In this document: positions 20,988 through 33,496 of the stretch, one piece after another | How the letters are laid out: every line of letters starts with the position of its first letter | How positions within the stretch are numbered: position 1 is the stretch's first letter | Assembly (NCBI GenBank): GCA_031216915.1 | Contig: CM062297.1 | Coordinates: forward strand, 536,880,971-536,944,970 | Direction: 5' to 3' | DNA length: 64,000 bases | Origin: Pictodentalium vernedei | Taxonomy: Eukaryota > Mollusca > Scaphopoda > Dentaliida > Dentaliidae | Program-made: the position numbers and the translations under genes | Notes under the pieces: generated by a model | Told to the model about the DNA's origin: nothing | Seen by the model: only the letters and a program-made list of their open reading frames with translations | Databases searched by the model: none

Positions 20988-23900
20988 CAGCCACACAGGT
21001 ATACGAAGGCTAGCAATTTTATTGATAAGGAATCATATGCTTGTATATGACTTATAAACGAACAACCACAGGAAACAAACCAACTAAATAGTGGATATGC
21101 CCATGAGGTCGTCGTTAGAACACGACCCAGCCACCAATCGAGAAGCCATGAAAGGCATGCATATACTAGAATGCATTCGAGGCTTACAGAAAAAAACTAC
21201 GTCCTGCCCTGTAATCGTCTCTTAACACATTGGCAGGGGGGGGGGGGGTTCGACAAAAAATTCCTATCGAACTCCCCTCACCCACATTACTTGAATCACT
21301 CTTATGTTAGTTATCAAACACTATAGGAACCTCAGGGCTCCCTCAGGTCCAACCGACTCCATAATGCCACTAAGGATGGAAAGAGACGTGATGAACAACA
21401 AATAATACACATAAGGAGACTTACAATGCCAGCCATAGCATGTAAGTCTTCATCTCCGTGAAAACAGATATATCGGTGTAAGTTGCGACCTTGAACGGAG
21501 ACTTACAACCATTGTCGCACAAGGTAGGGAATGACAAGCCGCTATTCTAACAGCCGTAATTCCCAAAGAGACAGTAGTCTCAAGGTAGCTATGCAGTTAT
21601 GAGTCTTCGTCTGCGTGAAGACATATCTGTGTCACTTGAGGCCTTTGAAAGCTCACTAAATGGAGACTTAGAACACTAGCCGCTAATGTATAAGAAAAGA
21701 CCACTGTAACAGTACAAAAGGCTACTATGGCGTCCACAACGGCATTAAATGTCCTGACACCAAGGAATACAACACCTAGAAGGAAAAGACGTTCTTATTC
21801 CCTCTTACGGCTCTATTCCAAACAAGACAGCTGTCTCAGCCTAACTATGTACTTTGGAACTTCATTCTTAAAGAATAGGGCATAGCATTTCTTATACTAT
21901 TGCTAAGGCAAGGAAGGCGTCGTTAATTGGGACAAAAGCCCTCGACACCTGAGCCAAAAGATCCGGGGATGAAAGATCTTCATCTTTCCATCGCCTGGTA
22001 TAAGCTGTTCTTTGCCTAGCAAATGCAGACTTATACTCAGATGGAACAAGATACTAAGAGCTTAAGACTAAAATTTCATAGTCTAAAAGTGCCCTTCTGT
22101 GAGGGATGGAGACTCAACACTCCATAGCCCTCTCACCATCCAAATGTTCCATCTGAAAATATGGTAAACTCTATCTGACTGAACGAATGACTGGACCAGC
22201 GCAGCATCATCTGACAGCTCACCATCGAAGCCTGTTAAATGGTAGTACCAGCGACTACTGGAATGCTGCGATATGCATAGCAATCTGCGGCAGCCGGTCC
22301 GTGACTGAGGCTAGCATAGCAATGATAATCCACTTGTTACCATAAGCTGCTCACGGGACAGAGATCTGACCCAAGATCCTCGACACATGTCCCATATATG
22401 CCTCGAACGACTAGCTATCGACCCGAACATGCAAAGTCGGATAGCTAGTCTGTGGTCAACGTGCTTCATTAATGAAGCAGGGGAAGATGCCATAGCTGCA
22501 ACCGGTTCTGGCTGCAGTGTGGAAGGAACGTCCCGAACCGCAAGCATGAACGGGCGTCCCAACTCACTAAAGTTTCTTGAACCAAAAACAGTTGACCACG
22601 ACTGCTGAAGGAAAGGAGAGGGTTCTAGAGCGTTCCGTTAGAAACTTGTAGGTATCTATCCCTTATCGTGCATATCCATGGAAGAAGAGGAAGCCGCAAC
22701 AACAGTTGACCCCGGCTGAAGTGTGGAAGAATCATCCAGACTCGTCACATAGGATGGATGCTCCTACTCATTGAAGTTTCTTACAACACAAAACTGACGT
22801 CCCCGACTGTTAACCCTTTACCAAACATGAAAAGCAGACGACACTTGCAAAAAAAATTCTTGAATAACTAATTTTTTGTCTCAAAAACATAGGTTATGAC
22901 CCCTCGTTGGAACGAGCTCGACGAGCTCGTTCCAACGAGGGGTCATAACCTATGTTTTTGAGACAAAAAATGAAAATATTCTGAAAATTAATTGGCGATT
23001 TTTGAGAATAGCGCTGGCTGGTTTTGGCCGTTATGTTGGGTAAAGGGTTAACAGGAAGAAAAACACTCTGCACTCGCGATCTGTCCCCTGATCTCGCTGA
23101 GTATCCTGCTTAGAAACTTCTAGGCTAATCCCCTTTTGAGCGCTTCCATGTAAGCAGAAAAAGCCATAATTGCCGCCGGCCCCGGCTGCAATGTGGAAGG
23201 AACATTCTGATGCGTGCTCAGACTCAATATGGTTTCTCACAATGGACGCAGTCGACCCCGACTGTTGACGGGACGGAGAGGATTCTCCAATCGGTGATCT
23301 GACACCAGATCTAGCCGAGCATCCCATAAAGAAACTTCTAGCTTCTCCTATATGCACAATTGACCGGACCGACCCAGCACCGTCCGATGGCTCACTACCG
23401 TTCTGCTGATGGGTGCCCTTTGCTGGGTTTTTAAGCTGCGATAAGCTGTGCAAATTGCGACAGCAAGTCCGTTACTGAGGCTTGTGGAGCAGCAGCTTAT
23501 TTTCCACCGCATGTTGCTCCCAGGTTGGAGATCTGGCCACCGATCACTTCATCGAACATCCCCATGAATCAAGCCTCGAATCACTAGCTACTGGATGAAC
23601 CGACTTTCTTTTCCTTCCTTCTTCTTTATCTTTTTTCTTCGAGGGTAAAGACTGGAGCATCTTCGCTCGGCTGCATGAACATCTATAGTCAGGTAGCTAG
23701 TGTGTGGTCGCATGTGCTTCGCTAAAGCAGAGGAAGAAGCCGTAAGTGCAGCCGGGGCCGGATCAACCCGAGCGGCAAGGGAGGACGTTAGCTCAGACTC
23801 AGTGCAAGTTTCTCAAAGCAATAGTCAACCCCGACTATTACTGGGTTAGAGAAGGCTCTTCCGCTCGCTGTCTGATGCAGACTTTGCCGAGCTTCCCGAA

Positions 23901-24632
23901 GAGAAACTTGCAGACTTCTTCCCCTTATTTTGCCATCGTCGCTGGGTCGGCTTTTGATTGAAAGGTGCTCGCTCTACCCCAATCTACACTCTCCTTGACT
24001 TCATCGGACATACGTGGTATTACGGTTCCCACTATCGGGTAACCGACTGACCGGTCGAACTAGCTGCTGGAATAAGAGGCCTTATTCCTTATATTCAAGA
24101 GCACCTTAGCAGCTAGCTCTATTACTCCTCAGAGCGCGACGACGGCAGCACATTCTGGACGGGTGTCACAATACTATCACCATGTTCTTGTTCCTCTGGA
24201 AAAGAAACTGAAAACTCGAATTATCTTGTGGTGACAGCCCCGACATTGGAACTTCACCGCGAATACAAAGCGCGACACCCGCTTCCAACGTTAAGAGTCC
24301 TAATGAGTCGACCCTGACCACACAAATAGGACCAGAATCAGTAGGAGTGCGGTGACTACAGGCAAGGCAACAAGCATGTAAATCCGATGTAGACTATTAC
24401 GCCCAACACAGAGAGCAGTAATTCATAAATAATTATAATCTAACAAGTTCACTGCACTCCTAACATCTAATCATACAATATAAGGATACATGACGAAGAC
24501 AATCAAAAATAATTTTGAAATAAATTAAAACAAATTTTTTCTGAATTTTTTTTTTAAAACGCCTAAGTTCCCTAAGGGAACCACATGAGCCCAAGGGCAT
24601 CCCGATAGAGCCTAAGTGTGGACAACACCAAA
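20988..24632 (-). mobile_element. DIRS fossil C without pol
   Basis: 20990-21410 matches the part of element D at 26090-26540 (shared GAAGGCTAGCAATTT-like start and the poly-G site after ACACATTGGCAG). 22080-24630 is gag-like and leader sequence related to 29400-30690 of D, ending with AAGTGTGGAC just before element D starts. RT and RNase H are not present. The stretch 21430-22080 has no match I recognise and contains short internal repeats around GGAGACTTACAA. It is broken and cannot make protein. Confidence 0.6.
22814..23047. mobile_element. piggyBac-like MITE (234 bp) with a perfect 50-bp palindromic core
   Basis: It is bounded by TTAA on both sides (22810-22813 and 23048-23051). The ends are CCCTTTACCAAACAT and, inverted, CCCTTTACCCAACAT. 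The TTAA duplication with CCC ends is characteristic of piggyBac. The core is a perfect inverted repeat with 50-bp arms (22871-22920 and 22922-22971) around a single base. It has no coding capacity. It sits inside the gag-like part of DIRS fossil C. Confidence 0.85.
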
Positions 24633-24933
24633 ATTATAAATTTAAAGTAATTTGTATTTTTTTTATACTTCCCAATAGCCCAGACTTAGCTGGTGCTAAC
24701 TCAAAGTTATCAAGGGCTAAACACAAATTTTGAACCCCCTGATCCCCAAAATTTGCTTGCAAAACCGAAAATTAAAAGTCCTATCTGGTCCTCCATACTT
24801 TTACTTTCTGCACATGCGCAGTTGCCAGGAAGTGACTGAAATTAGTGCCAACATCATTCTTTGTAGAAAAGAGTATTACATAACAACTCAGCGGGGAGGT
24901 ATGAGTGACCACTCATGGGAGGGCCATACCCAT

Positions 24934-25013
24934 CTGGGCCAATGGTAAGCATAAAAAAAAATACAAATTACTTTAAATTTATAATATTTATATACTATAA
25001 CCCAATGGCCCAG
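24934..25013 (-). repeat. Internal complementary region of DIRS D
   Basis: CTGGGCCAATGGTAAGCAT... is the reverse complement of the left terminus starting at 24633. The second half, ending ACCCAATGGCCCAG, is an imperfect complement of the right terminus at about 33876-33905. Confidence 0.75.
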
Positions 25014-26326
25014 ACTTAGCTGAATCGTAAAAAGGTTGAGGACCTAGGACTTCAGGATTAGTAGACCAACATAGTTCCATAGCCTGTAATCCAAGATGAA
25101 AGGAAAATAAATTTAAAAGGAATTACATGTATGTCTCTCTATACAGTAATAGAGAAGACATATCATCAATAAGGAGCCAAATTCAAGTAATTCCATATTT
25201 TTAGCATGAAGACTATGCTAATTGGATGTAACGAGTTCCCCATTTTTTAAGGCTAGTGCGGAGTAAACCCCAAAAATTAGGATGGCGTACTTGAGAATGA
25301 AAGGCTACCCCACAAACATACGCCATATACAATAAACACAAGCTGTATCCAGGATATAATTTACAGGCAAACAGCTTCACTCATAGTTACATACTTAACA
25401 AGCCAGAGGAGAGGTAAAAAATCCCCCCCCCCCACTTTTTGAAGGAATCTTCAAAAAGAAGAGGGGAGCGCTCTGGAATCAGTAAAAGCGGGGTACCAAA
25501 TAACAATATAAATATTTGTCGAATAGACACCCAGGTATTAATTATTATTAATAAATTGGTGCTTAATACCACTTCAGAAGCTAAGGCTATAGCAGTGATC
25601 CCGGTAATTAATATCGCCCGCTTGTAACGCAAACCGGAGTCGGCATACGCAGATAGGTCGAAAACCGGTTATATAATATATAACATACACATGTCCAATA
25701 GAATCACAATGGATGATCTCTGGAGAGTAAACACACTTCCAAGGTAACCTACAGGCGACCCCATTCAGGTGTACAATAAATTCCAGTAAATAATACTCCC
25801 AGACGTGTTCTATCCGATATCTATGTTCCTGGAAACATGCGAATATACGAGAGTGTAAGACAAGATGTATTCGATTGGGTACCGCCATTAATAGAAACCT
25901 GATCTAGAAATGGATCGAGCTATGATTAACAGACTCACCATGGACTGCCCCCGAAATAATTCATAGTTTCTAAGGTCCACAACATACAATAATACGTCTG
26001 CCAAATAATGCGATTATTAAGCACGTGAGCAATGAAATCCTGCATGTAATCATCTGAATAGCAGTTAACTGACTAGACAGCCTCCCAGGTACCCCAAGGC
26101 TAGCAATTTATTGACGATGAATCATGTGCTCATATAAGACATATAGACGAACAACCACAGGAAACCAACCAACTAGAGAGTGGATGTGCCCATGAGGTCG
26201 CCATAGAACACGACCCAGCCACCAATCGAGAATACATGAAAAGCATTTATATACTTAAATGCATACGCGGCTTACAGGAAGAAAACTATTTCTTGCCCGG
26301 TAATCGCCTCTTAACACATTGGCAGT

Positions 26327-26362
<36 letters not shown>

Positions 26363-26378
26363 GTGGGGGGGGGGGGGG
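26327..26378. repeat. 34-base G homopolymer plus a second G run
   Basis: Thirty-four consecutive G (26327-26360), then TTGT, then 14 G. The homologous site in fossil C (about 21236-21248) and fossil F (about 63712-63735) also has a G run after the same ACACATTGGCAG-like lead, so the tract is ancestral and has expanded. Its length in an assembly is unreliable. Confidence 0.9.
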
Positions 26379-26689
26379 CGAGGGCGGGATTCAAAATCAT
26401 AACAAACCTCCTTCACCCGCATTACTTGAAACGTTCTTGTGTTCGTCATCAAATAGTATAGGAACCGCAAGGCTCCCTCACGTCTGACCGACTCCATAAT
26501 GCCACTAAGGGCGGAGAAGGACGTGAAGAACAAATACTTCCCCTGATAAAGAAGGTCCTCTCGTGGAGGAAGCTTCCAGGGAACGTCCCATAACAAACAC
26601 CAGAGAAGATTGATCCAAGATTTCTGTGACTACAGAGGTGCTACTATCAGGAATTTGCAACAAGACTGTTTGAACTAAACAGAATCTGC

Positions 26690-28150
26690 TAAATCAACGG
26701 AGTTGGAGGATACGCCTATCCTATCATTCCGTCCCATGAGATCAACAGTGCATCTACTGTGTACACTCGATGATCTTGGCATGGCGACACGAACGTCGGT
26801 AACTGATTGTTCCTGTGTGTCGCAAACAGCTCTATCATGGAACGATCCCACTGGTAGCAAATCTGCCTGAATATTCACTTGTTGAGAGTCCGGTCCAATG
26901 GCAACAGATGACCTTTTCGAGAGAGCGAGTCTGCTGGTACATTCAGACAACCCGGTATATGATGTACAGAAAGATGAACATGATGATTCATGGCGTATAG
27001 GAGAATCTTCTCCATTAATTCGCAAAATGGCATTGAATGAGTATCTTGGTTCCTGATGTAAGCTACTAATGTCGAAATTGTCCGATAAAATTGAACATGG
27101 ATGTCCGTTATTATGTGAATCCAATGTTGTAGCGCTAACCAAATTAACATCATTTCTTTGATGTTTATGCACTTCTCTAGGAACCGAGGGTCCCAAAGAC
27201 CCTGACACCTCAAGTCTGCAGGACTTAGGGTTGCATCCCAACCCGTCTGACTCGCATCCATCATTATCGTGAAAGCCAGATCCGGCAGTTGCAGTGGAAC
27301 TCCCAGAGTTAATCAGTGAATATTTGTCCAAATCTGAACCCCTGTTTTACTAGGTCCGTTAAAACAATACTGGTTTTGAACGAATGCGTCATCACACTCC
27401 ACTTCTGAGTAAGAATATCTGGAGGGGACGCGTGCGGAGGTGGCTCGTCGGAATAAGATCCAAAGCCGCTCCGCACAGCCCCATCAGTTGCATGAATTCC
27501 TTTGCCATTAATGCATCTGAGTGTAGACAAAAGCAAGCATAACAACTGACAAATTTTGCTCTGGGTAACGGCTGACGAACAAGATTGTTGTGAGTCTCGA
27601 AGCACATTCCCAAGTGAGTGAATGACTTGGATGGAGCTATATACGACTTTTTCTCGTTTACGATGAAACCGAGACGTCAGAACAAAAATAGCATTGTTCT
27701 GAAGAACATTGTTCTGAAAGAATAATGCTGTTGCCATATCTCTGAAGAATGTCGTCAAAGTAAGCCGACGTTACTGCAGATGAATGAGCTCGGAAGTATG
27801 ACATTACCGAGTTCATTATACGAGTGAATGCCCAGGGAACCAGGTTCAGACCAAAGCAAATTGCTCTGAACAAATACACCTTCCCTTGTACAGCGAACCG
27901 CAGGTACTTTCTGAATGCCGGATGTACCAGGACATGAATGTACGCATCCTTTAGATCTATGCTTGCCGCATAGTCGTTCACTCAAATGCTCGCTCTTACC
28001 GACCAAATGGTCCCCATATAGAATTTTGGAGCCATGATAAGCTTGTTATCCAGCTCAAGTCTATTACTGGTCGGAACGAGCCGTCTGGCTTCGGTACAAG
28101 GAACAGGTGACTGTAAAAACCCTGAGAATTCGGATTCTCGGCGACCTCTA
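26690..28150 (-). pseudogene. RT and RNase H region of DIRS D
   Basis: RNase H landmarks on the minus strand are DASQTGWDATLSPADL, LVAYIRNQ and VPADSLSRKG (about 26875-27260). RT landmarks are IDLKDAYIHVLVHPAFRKY, CFGLNLVPWAFTRIMNSVM and the catalytic AYFDDIL (about 27760-27980). These match element E closely. The region copied element RNA to DNA and removed the RNA strand. It is broken by several interruptions. Confidence 0.85.
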
Positions 28151-30300
28151 TTGCTTCCTTTAATATAGAGCCTGTACCTCCGTTAGGAGAGACTCTTTTG
28201 AAAGGATCCGACGGAAGACCAACGCAGACATCTTGCTAGTGAGGGTGCCGCTTGGAATGATAGCTGTAGGGCGTCCGAGACTACACTTCTCACCCACTGA
28301 TCTTCCGTGACTGCTGTCCAGTTTCTCACGAAGATGATACCCTTCCACCAACTGACAAGCACTAGAGGTCTTGAACATCACCTGTATGACCTGCGAGGCT
28401 TACAGGAGGAGAAACTACGTCCTCCCTGCGAAGAACCTCATCCCGTTGGCCTAGTGGGTCTGACCAATAGTCCCGATCAGACCTACGCCCCTTTCCCGAG
28501 TCGCTATATTGAGAGGGCTTCTTGTAAGAGGGCTTCTTGTACCCTCGTGAGGAGTTCCCTTTTGACGTTTAGATCTGGAACATCCTCCTTTACTCTTGTC
28601 TACTGAAGCGGGTTGATGAAACGCCGACTTCAATAGCAGATCACTTGACACTTTCTAAATAGCCTGATCACCGGCTGACGAAAGCTTTTCACCTTGTCAT
28701 CTATAAGTGATAACGACACAAGGGCAGTATCACGTCTGATTAACTCCAGATTAGCCACTGTAAGGGCAGAGTTATACGTGGTATACAAATTGCCCTGAAA
28801 AGAACTCTAAGAGAGGTACAAACGTCCTCAAATTCCTTCCTGTTGAGACGTTGCGCAATAGCTCTGGTAAGGTGATCTGCATAAGACATTGCTTCCAAAT
28901 TTGCTCTACTTGATGAAATTGCCATTGTAACTGTGTCTGAGCGAATAGTGAATGATGCAGGCAAGGATACATTTAGATCCCCGAGTTGCTCATTCAAACG
29001 CAGAGGAGCTCTCCGAACATCTTCTTCAACCGTTTTTAAATGAACGTAGTCCATGAAACGGTATGTTTATGGAAGATGTAGCTAAGAAACTGCCTTTCCT
29101 TCTCGCACATGAAAGGTTAAATATGGCATCGTCTATATGGCCGAAGGCCTGCGACACCTGCCTAGACTGGACCGGAAAAGAAAGGATTTCCTCCTTAGTC
29201 CGGATAAAGTCAGCGTCCAACGACGCCAGCAGTTTTTTCCTTGTCATCACAGCATTCTGATTCGTCGGAACAAATTCGGGGTAGTATTGATGGATGAAAT
29301 CCATCGCAACCCTGTGCTGATCCAAAAGGGAAGGGTAATCCTCTTCCTTATCCCTTTCACCATCCAAGAGAATCAGTTGCGAATCTCGGTCCCTTGCATC
29401 TGAACAGACGACTGGACCGACCCAGAACCATCCGACAGCTCAGATTCTGAGACTGAGGGAGGCTGCATCTGCACTTGCTGGGATGCTGCGATCAGCTGCA
29501 CAATCTGCGACAGCAAGTCCGTCATCGAGGCCTGAGGAGCAGCAGTTTTCTGTTTACTATCCGCTTGCTGCTCCTGGGACGGTGTGTTGGAGATAGATCA
29601 CTGCTCCGAACGTCCCAATGATTGAGGCCTCGTCTCCCTAGCTACCGCATGATCTAACTTCACGAGCGAAGAGTAGTTCCTTCTTCGTTCAGCAGGCTGG
29701 ATATCTGAAGTCGGGTAGTTAGGATGCGGTCGTGTGTGCTTTAATAACGTAGCGGAGGAAGCCGTGACATAAGCCGACCCCGGCTGCAGACTAGACGGAG
29801 AGCCCTGAGTGGCGAGCGGACATATGGTCCATTTCGTGCAAGTTTCCAACCAGAAAATTTCATTTCGGCCTTGTGAAACATAGCGGAGGAAGCCTTGACT
29901 GAAGCTGACCCCGGCTACAGACTAAACAGAGCGTCCCGGGTGGAGGGCGGACATATGCTCCGGCCTGTGCAAGTTTCTCAAAACAACATCTTACCCCCGA
30001 CGTTGCTATATTAGAGAGTGGGGCCTCTCCCGCTCACAGTCTATCAAACCTCGCCGAGTATCAGAACTTGCAGACTTCCTCCCTATTTCAGTCGTCGCTG
30101 GGTGAGCATTTATATTATAGTGCTCGTTCTATCCAATCCACTTCTTAGACTGCAACGGACTTACCCGGTGTCATGGCACCCACGCACGGAGTACCGCTTC
30201 CCCGGTCGAGCTAGCTGCTTGCAAGAGATTAACACCTTTACCCAAAGGCCCTAACTCTTGCAATAATGAGCACTGCAGCTAGCTCTATATGCTCCATGGA
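28150..30300 (-). pseudogene. Gag-like region of DIRS D
   Basis: Fragments such as MTRKKLLASLDADFIRTKEE, FPVQSRQVSQAFGHIDDAIF and MSYADHLTRAIAQRLNRKEF correspond to the gag-like ORF of element E (LIAPLDTEFFNRF, SRNISRTFELLNDAIY). Farther 5', Ser/Gln-rich and SDIQPAE pieces continue to about 30300. The putative role is a structural nucleic-acid-binding protein. It is broken. The DIRS leader follows to 31140 and resumes at 33497. Confidence 0.65.
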
Positions 30301-31143
30301 GAACAACAACAGTAGCACACTTGGATGAGCATCAGAATATCATCACCATGTTCATGTTAATCTGAAATAGAAACTGAGAGAACGAATTAAAACGTGGTAA
30401 GAGGCGCTCTGTTCCTCAGAACCTCACTGCCAACAACGTACCACGACACCCGACTCCAACCTCATTCATCTCAGTGCTACACAAGAATGACAAGAGTCCA
30501 AAGGAGTGGATCAACTAAAGTCAATATCAGTCCTCCAAACTCCACAATATATATATATAACTGAGATACATGAATAATAACAATCATAATTAAATTCAAA
30601 ATATTTTTTGTAAACAAACAATTTTTTGAAAAATGCCCAAGTTCCCAAAGGGAACATGACGAGCCCAAGGGCATCACGATAGAGCCTAAGTGTGGACAAA
30701 ATCCAAAATTTTATGAGCTACACTACCGGAATAATAATCCATGTATTCTACAGTATATTACAATAATAGAATATAAGAAACTACCTAAATATGAGAACGT
30801 TGAAAATGTAAACAACATCAATGTAAATAAAACATCAGGCACACAAAATGGCCCAAAATCAGAACCAATTGAAATGCTATCAGATGCAAAGCTAGATCTT
30901 CATACAAAGAAAAAACGATACATTGGATAGAAGATGCAAGACTAAACAGCCTCACACAGCTAGGGTGAGGACGTAACCCTGGGGAAGAAACAGAATGATA
31001 TTCTGTAATAAATGTTAAACTCCCAAGAAATTTAATAAAAAATTTCAATAAAAAAGAGCCAAAAAGCTTAAGAGTTTAACAGGAAGGGTTCATGGAAGGA
31101 TAGGGAAGGAATACTTAACTCACAGTGGAATAATCATTTTTAA

Positions 31144-33496
31144 CAAGAGGGATGTTACATCCCAATGCTCACCTACATTCGCGCTTGATAATGTCGTTCC
31201 AATGTAACATGCCTAATATTTAGTTAATATAAATCATTAACTAGGCATCAAATGATTAATGTGGTTTATGTGATGGCTTTGGAAAGTCTATATTTCTGCA
31301 TTTATTATATATCAATTCAACATAGAATCAATCATTAACTAGGCATCAAATGATTAATGTGGTTTATGTGATGGCTTTGGAAAGTCTATATTTCTGCATT
31401 TATTATATATCAATTCAACATAGAATCACTGGATATAAAAGCATTTTTTTCTTCTAGAAATGTTTATGATTAAGAATATGAATCGTGAGGCCAGATATTA
31501 AATCATAAATAAGAATTAGGAAAGGCTTTCATAATAAATCACTGAAATTGTAATTGAAGTACATTCATTGGTTAAAGAGGAGTTGCAGAAAAACATTCAT
31601 TCAAGAAAGTGACTATAAGTCCCAACAAAAATACATCATATCAACAACTAAAATAAGCCTTAATGTTACTAGTAACAAGTATGAGAAAGTATTAAATAAA
31701 AAAAAAAGTTGAAAAAAATTTTTTTTAAAGAAAGTGAATATAAGTCCCAAAAATCCCCCTCAAATTCCTCAAATATGCATGTAATAAAGGTGCAACGTTA
31801 CCGCAATGTAGTTCAGTAATCCATGCGTACAATATCAATTGCCTGGAAAGACACATAGAAACAGAACTCACCTTAACACCTCACCTTAACACAAACTTTT
31901 AGAACTTAAAATTGAGTAAGTCAGACAAAAACGTGAACATTGTGACTGAAAAAAAGAAAAGAAATCAGTTAAATTTCTGCATACAGTAGGGTTAATATCT
32001 ACAGTTGTTACTGAAATGAGAAAATAAACAGTAATGAGAGGTGAAGGCACCACAATCTGCACAAAAGCTGACTTTAACACAAATTCTTACAACACCTAAA
32101 CGCTAATTCTTGCAACAAGTTTTGGCAGAAAATCAGCCTCAAATTCCTAAAAAATGCATGTAATGAGGGTTAAATATTACTGCAATGGAGTTCAGTAACC
32201 CAAGCGTAGAATATTAATTGCCTGGAAAGACACATAGAAACACAACTCACCGAAACACAAAGTTTACAAAGTTTTACAACTTAAAATTTACTAAGTCCGA
32301 GAAAAACATGAAAATTTTGGCTGAAAAAAAAAGAAAATTTCCATTAAATTTCTACATACAGTAGGGTTAATACCTACAGTTGTTATTGAAATATGAAAAT
32401 CAACAGTAATGAGAAGTTAAAGCAGCACAATCTGCACAAAAGCTGACTTTAACACAAATTCTTACAACACCTAAACGCAAATTCTTACAACAACTTTCGG
32501 CAGAAAATTTTAGGTGAAATTTGGAAAAAAGTCATAGTATCAGGGTTAAATACTGTTCTGATAGTCCCCTACAACCTACATATGCAATATCAAAGGCCTG
32601 AGCCCACTGATCTTTGAGAAATCAGCTTAACACCTCACCTTAAGGCCTAAAAAAATAAAAAATCTGTTTCTCAGGCCCTCCTGCATGGTCCTTTTGGCTG
32701 CCGCATGCTCTCTTTTTATAACCAATTTAAACTTTAAAAAAATTAAAATTAAATGGTTTATGTCTGATATTTTACCCAAGTTAAAAAAATTGCTGAATTT
32801 GTCCCTTGAGTGCAAGAAGGCTTTGCAATGCTTCAGCATTGCAAAGCCTTCTTGCACTCAAGGGATGAAATACACCACCACCCATGCTATTCTGTAGATT
32901 ATGAGGCCCAAAACTTGAACCAAGAACATGAACTTTTGAAGGTTAAGAAGTAATTACTGAAATAAAAAATAAAATAAAAAACCGCTCGCCCGCATGCAAT
33001 TTCACTAATAATGGCCTGAGAAACAGAAAATCTACTTTGTGTGGCCTAACTCAAACTTTTAGAGCTTAAAATTTACTAAGTCCGAGAAAAACATGAAAAT
33101 TTTGACTGAAAAAAAGAAAATTTCCGTTAATTTCTGCATACAGTAGGGTTAATACCTACAGTTGTTATTGAAATATGAAAATCAACAGTAATGAGAAGTT
33201 AAAGCAGCACAATCTGCACAAAAGCTGACTTTAACACAAATTCTTACAACACCTAAATGCAAATTCTTACAACAACTTTTGGCAGAAAATTTTAGGTGAA
33301 ATTTGGAAAAAAGTCGTAGTATCAGGGTTAAATACTGTTCTGTTAGTCCCCTACAACCTACATATGCAATATCAAAGGCCTGAGCCCACTGATCTTTGAG
33401 AAATTAACCTTAACATTAAATCTTACAATATTGCCGATGCTGACGCCCAAGGTTATGACAATAGCTCACCACATCTTACAGATGTCGGTGAGCTAA
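31144..33496 (+). mobile_element. Minisatellite-bearing non-autonomous element, family ii
   Basis: The 5' end is ACAAGA plus palindrome GGGATGTTACATCCC (31149-31163), then TGCTCACCTAC. The 3' end is GACAATAGCTCACC plus a hairpin (33463-33494: AGCTCACC ... GATGTCGGTGAGCT) followed by AAAA. The interior holds a 98-bp perfect direct duplication (31233-31330 / 31331-31428) and about three ~370-bp units starting near 31880, 32255 and 33045 (landmark GTAGGGTTAATA.CTACAGTTGTTA). It lies inside the DIRS D leader. The palindrome has a different sequence from family i but the same position and form. Confidence 0.75.
32644..33046. mobile_element. PIF/Harbinger-like MITE (403 bp), copy 1
   Basis: It is flanked by TAA on both sides (32641-32643 and 33047-33049). 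Both ends begin GGCC inverted, and subterminal inverted repeats read TCTGTTTCTCAGGCC / GGCCTGAGAAACAGA. The 3-bp TWA duplication with GGCC ends is typical of PIF/Harbinger. Uninterrupted sibling units (CACCTTAACACAAACTTTT near 31880) show the empty site. It has no coding capacity. Its centre is a perfect palindrome of 30-bp arms with a 2-base spacer (32803-32864). Confidence 0.85.

Noticed and set aside
26236-26596. Gly-rich and Pro-rich ORFs
   Set aside because: They are translations of the poly-G tract inside DIRS fossil D.
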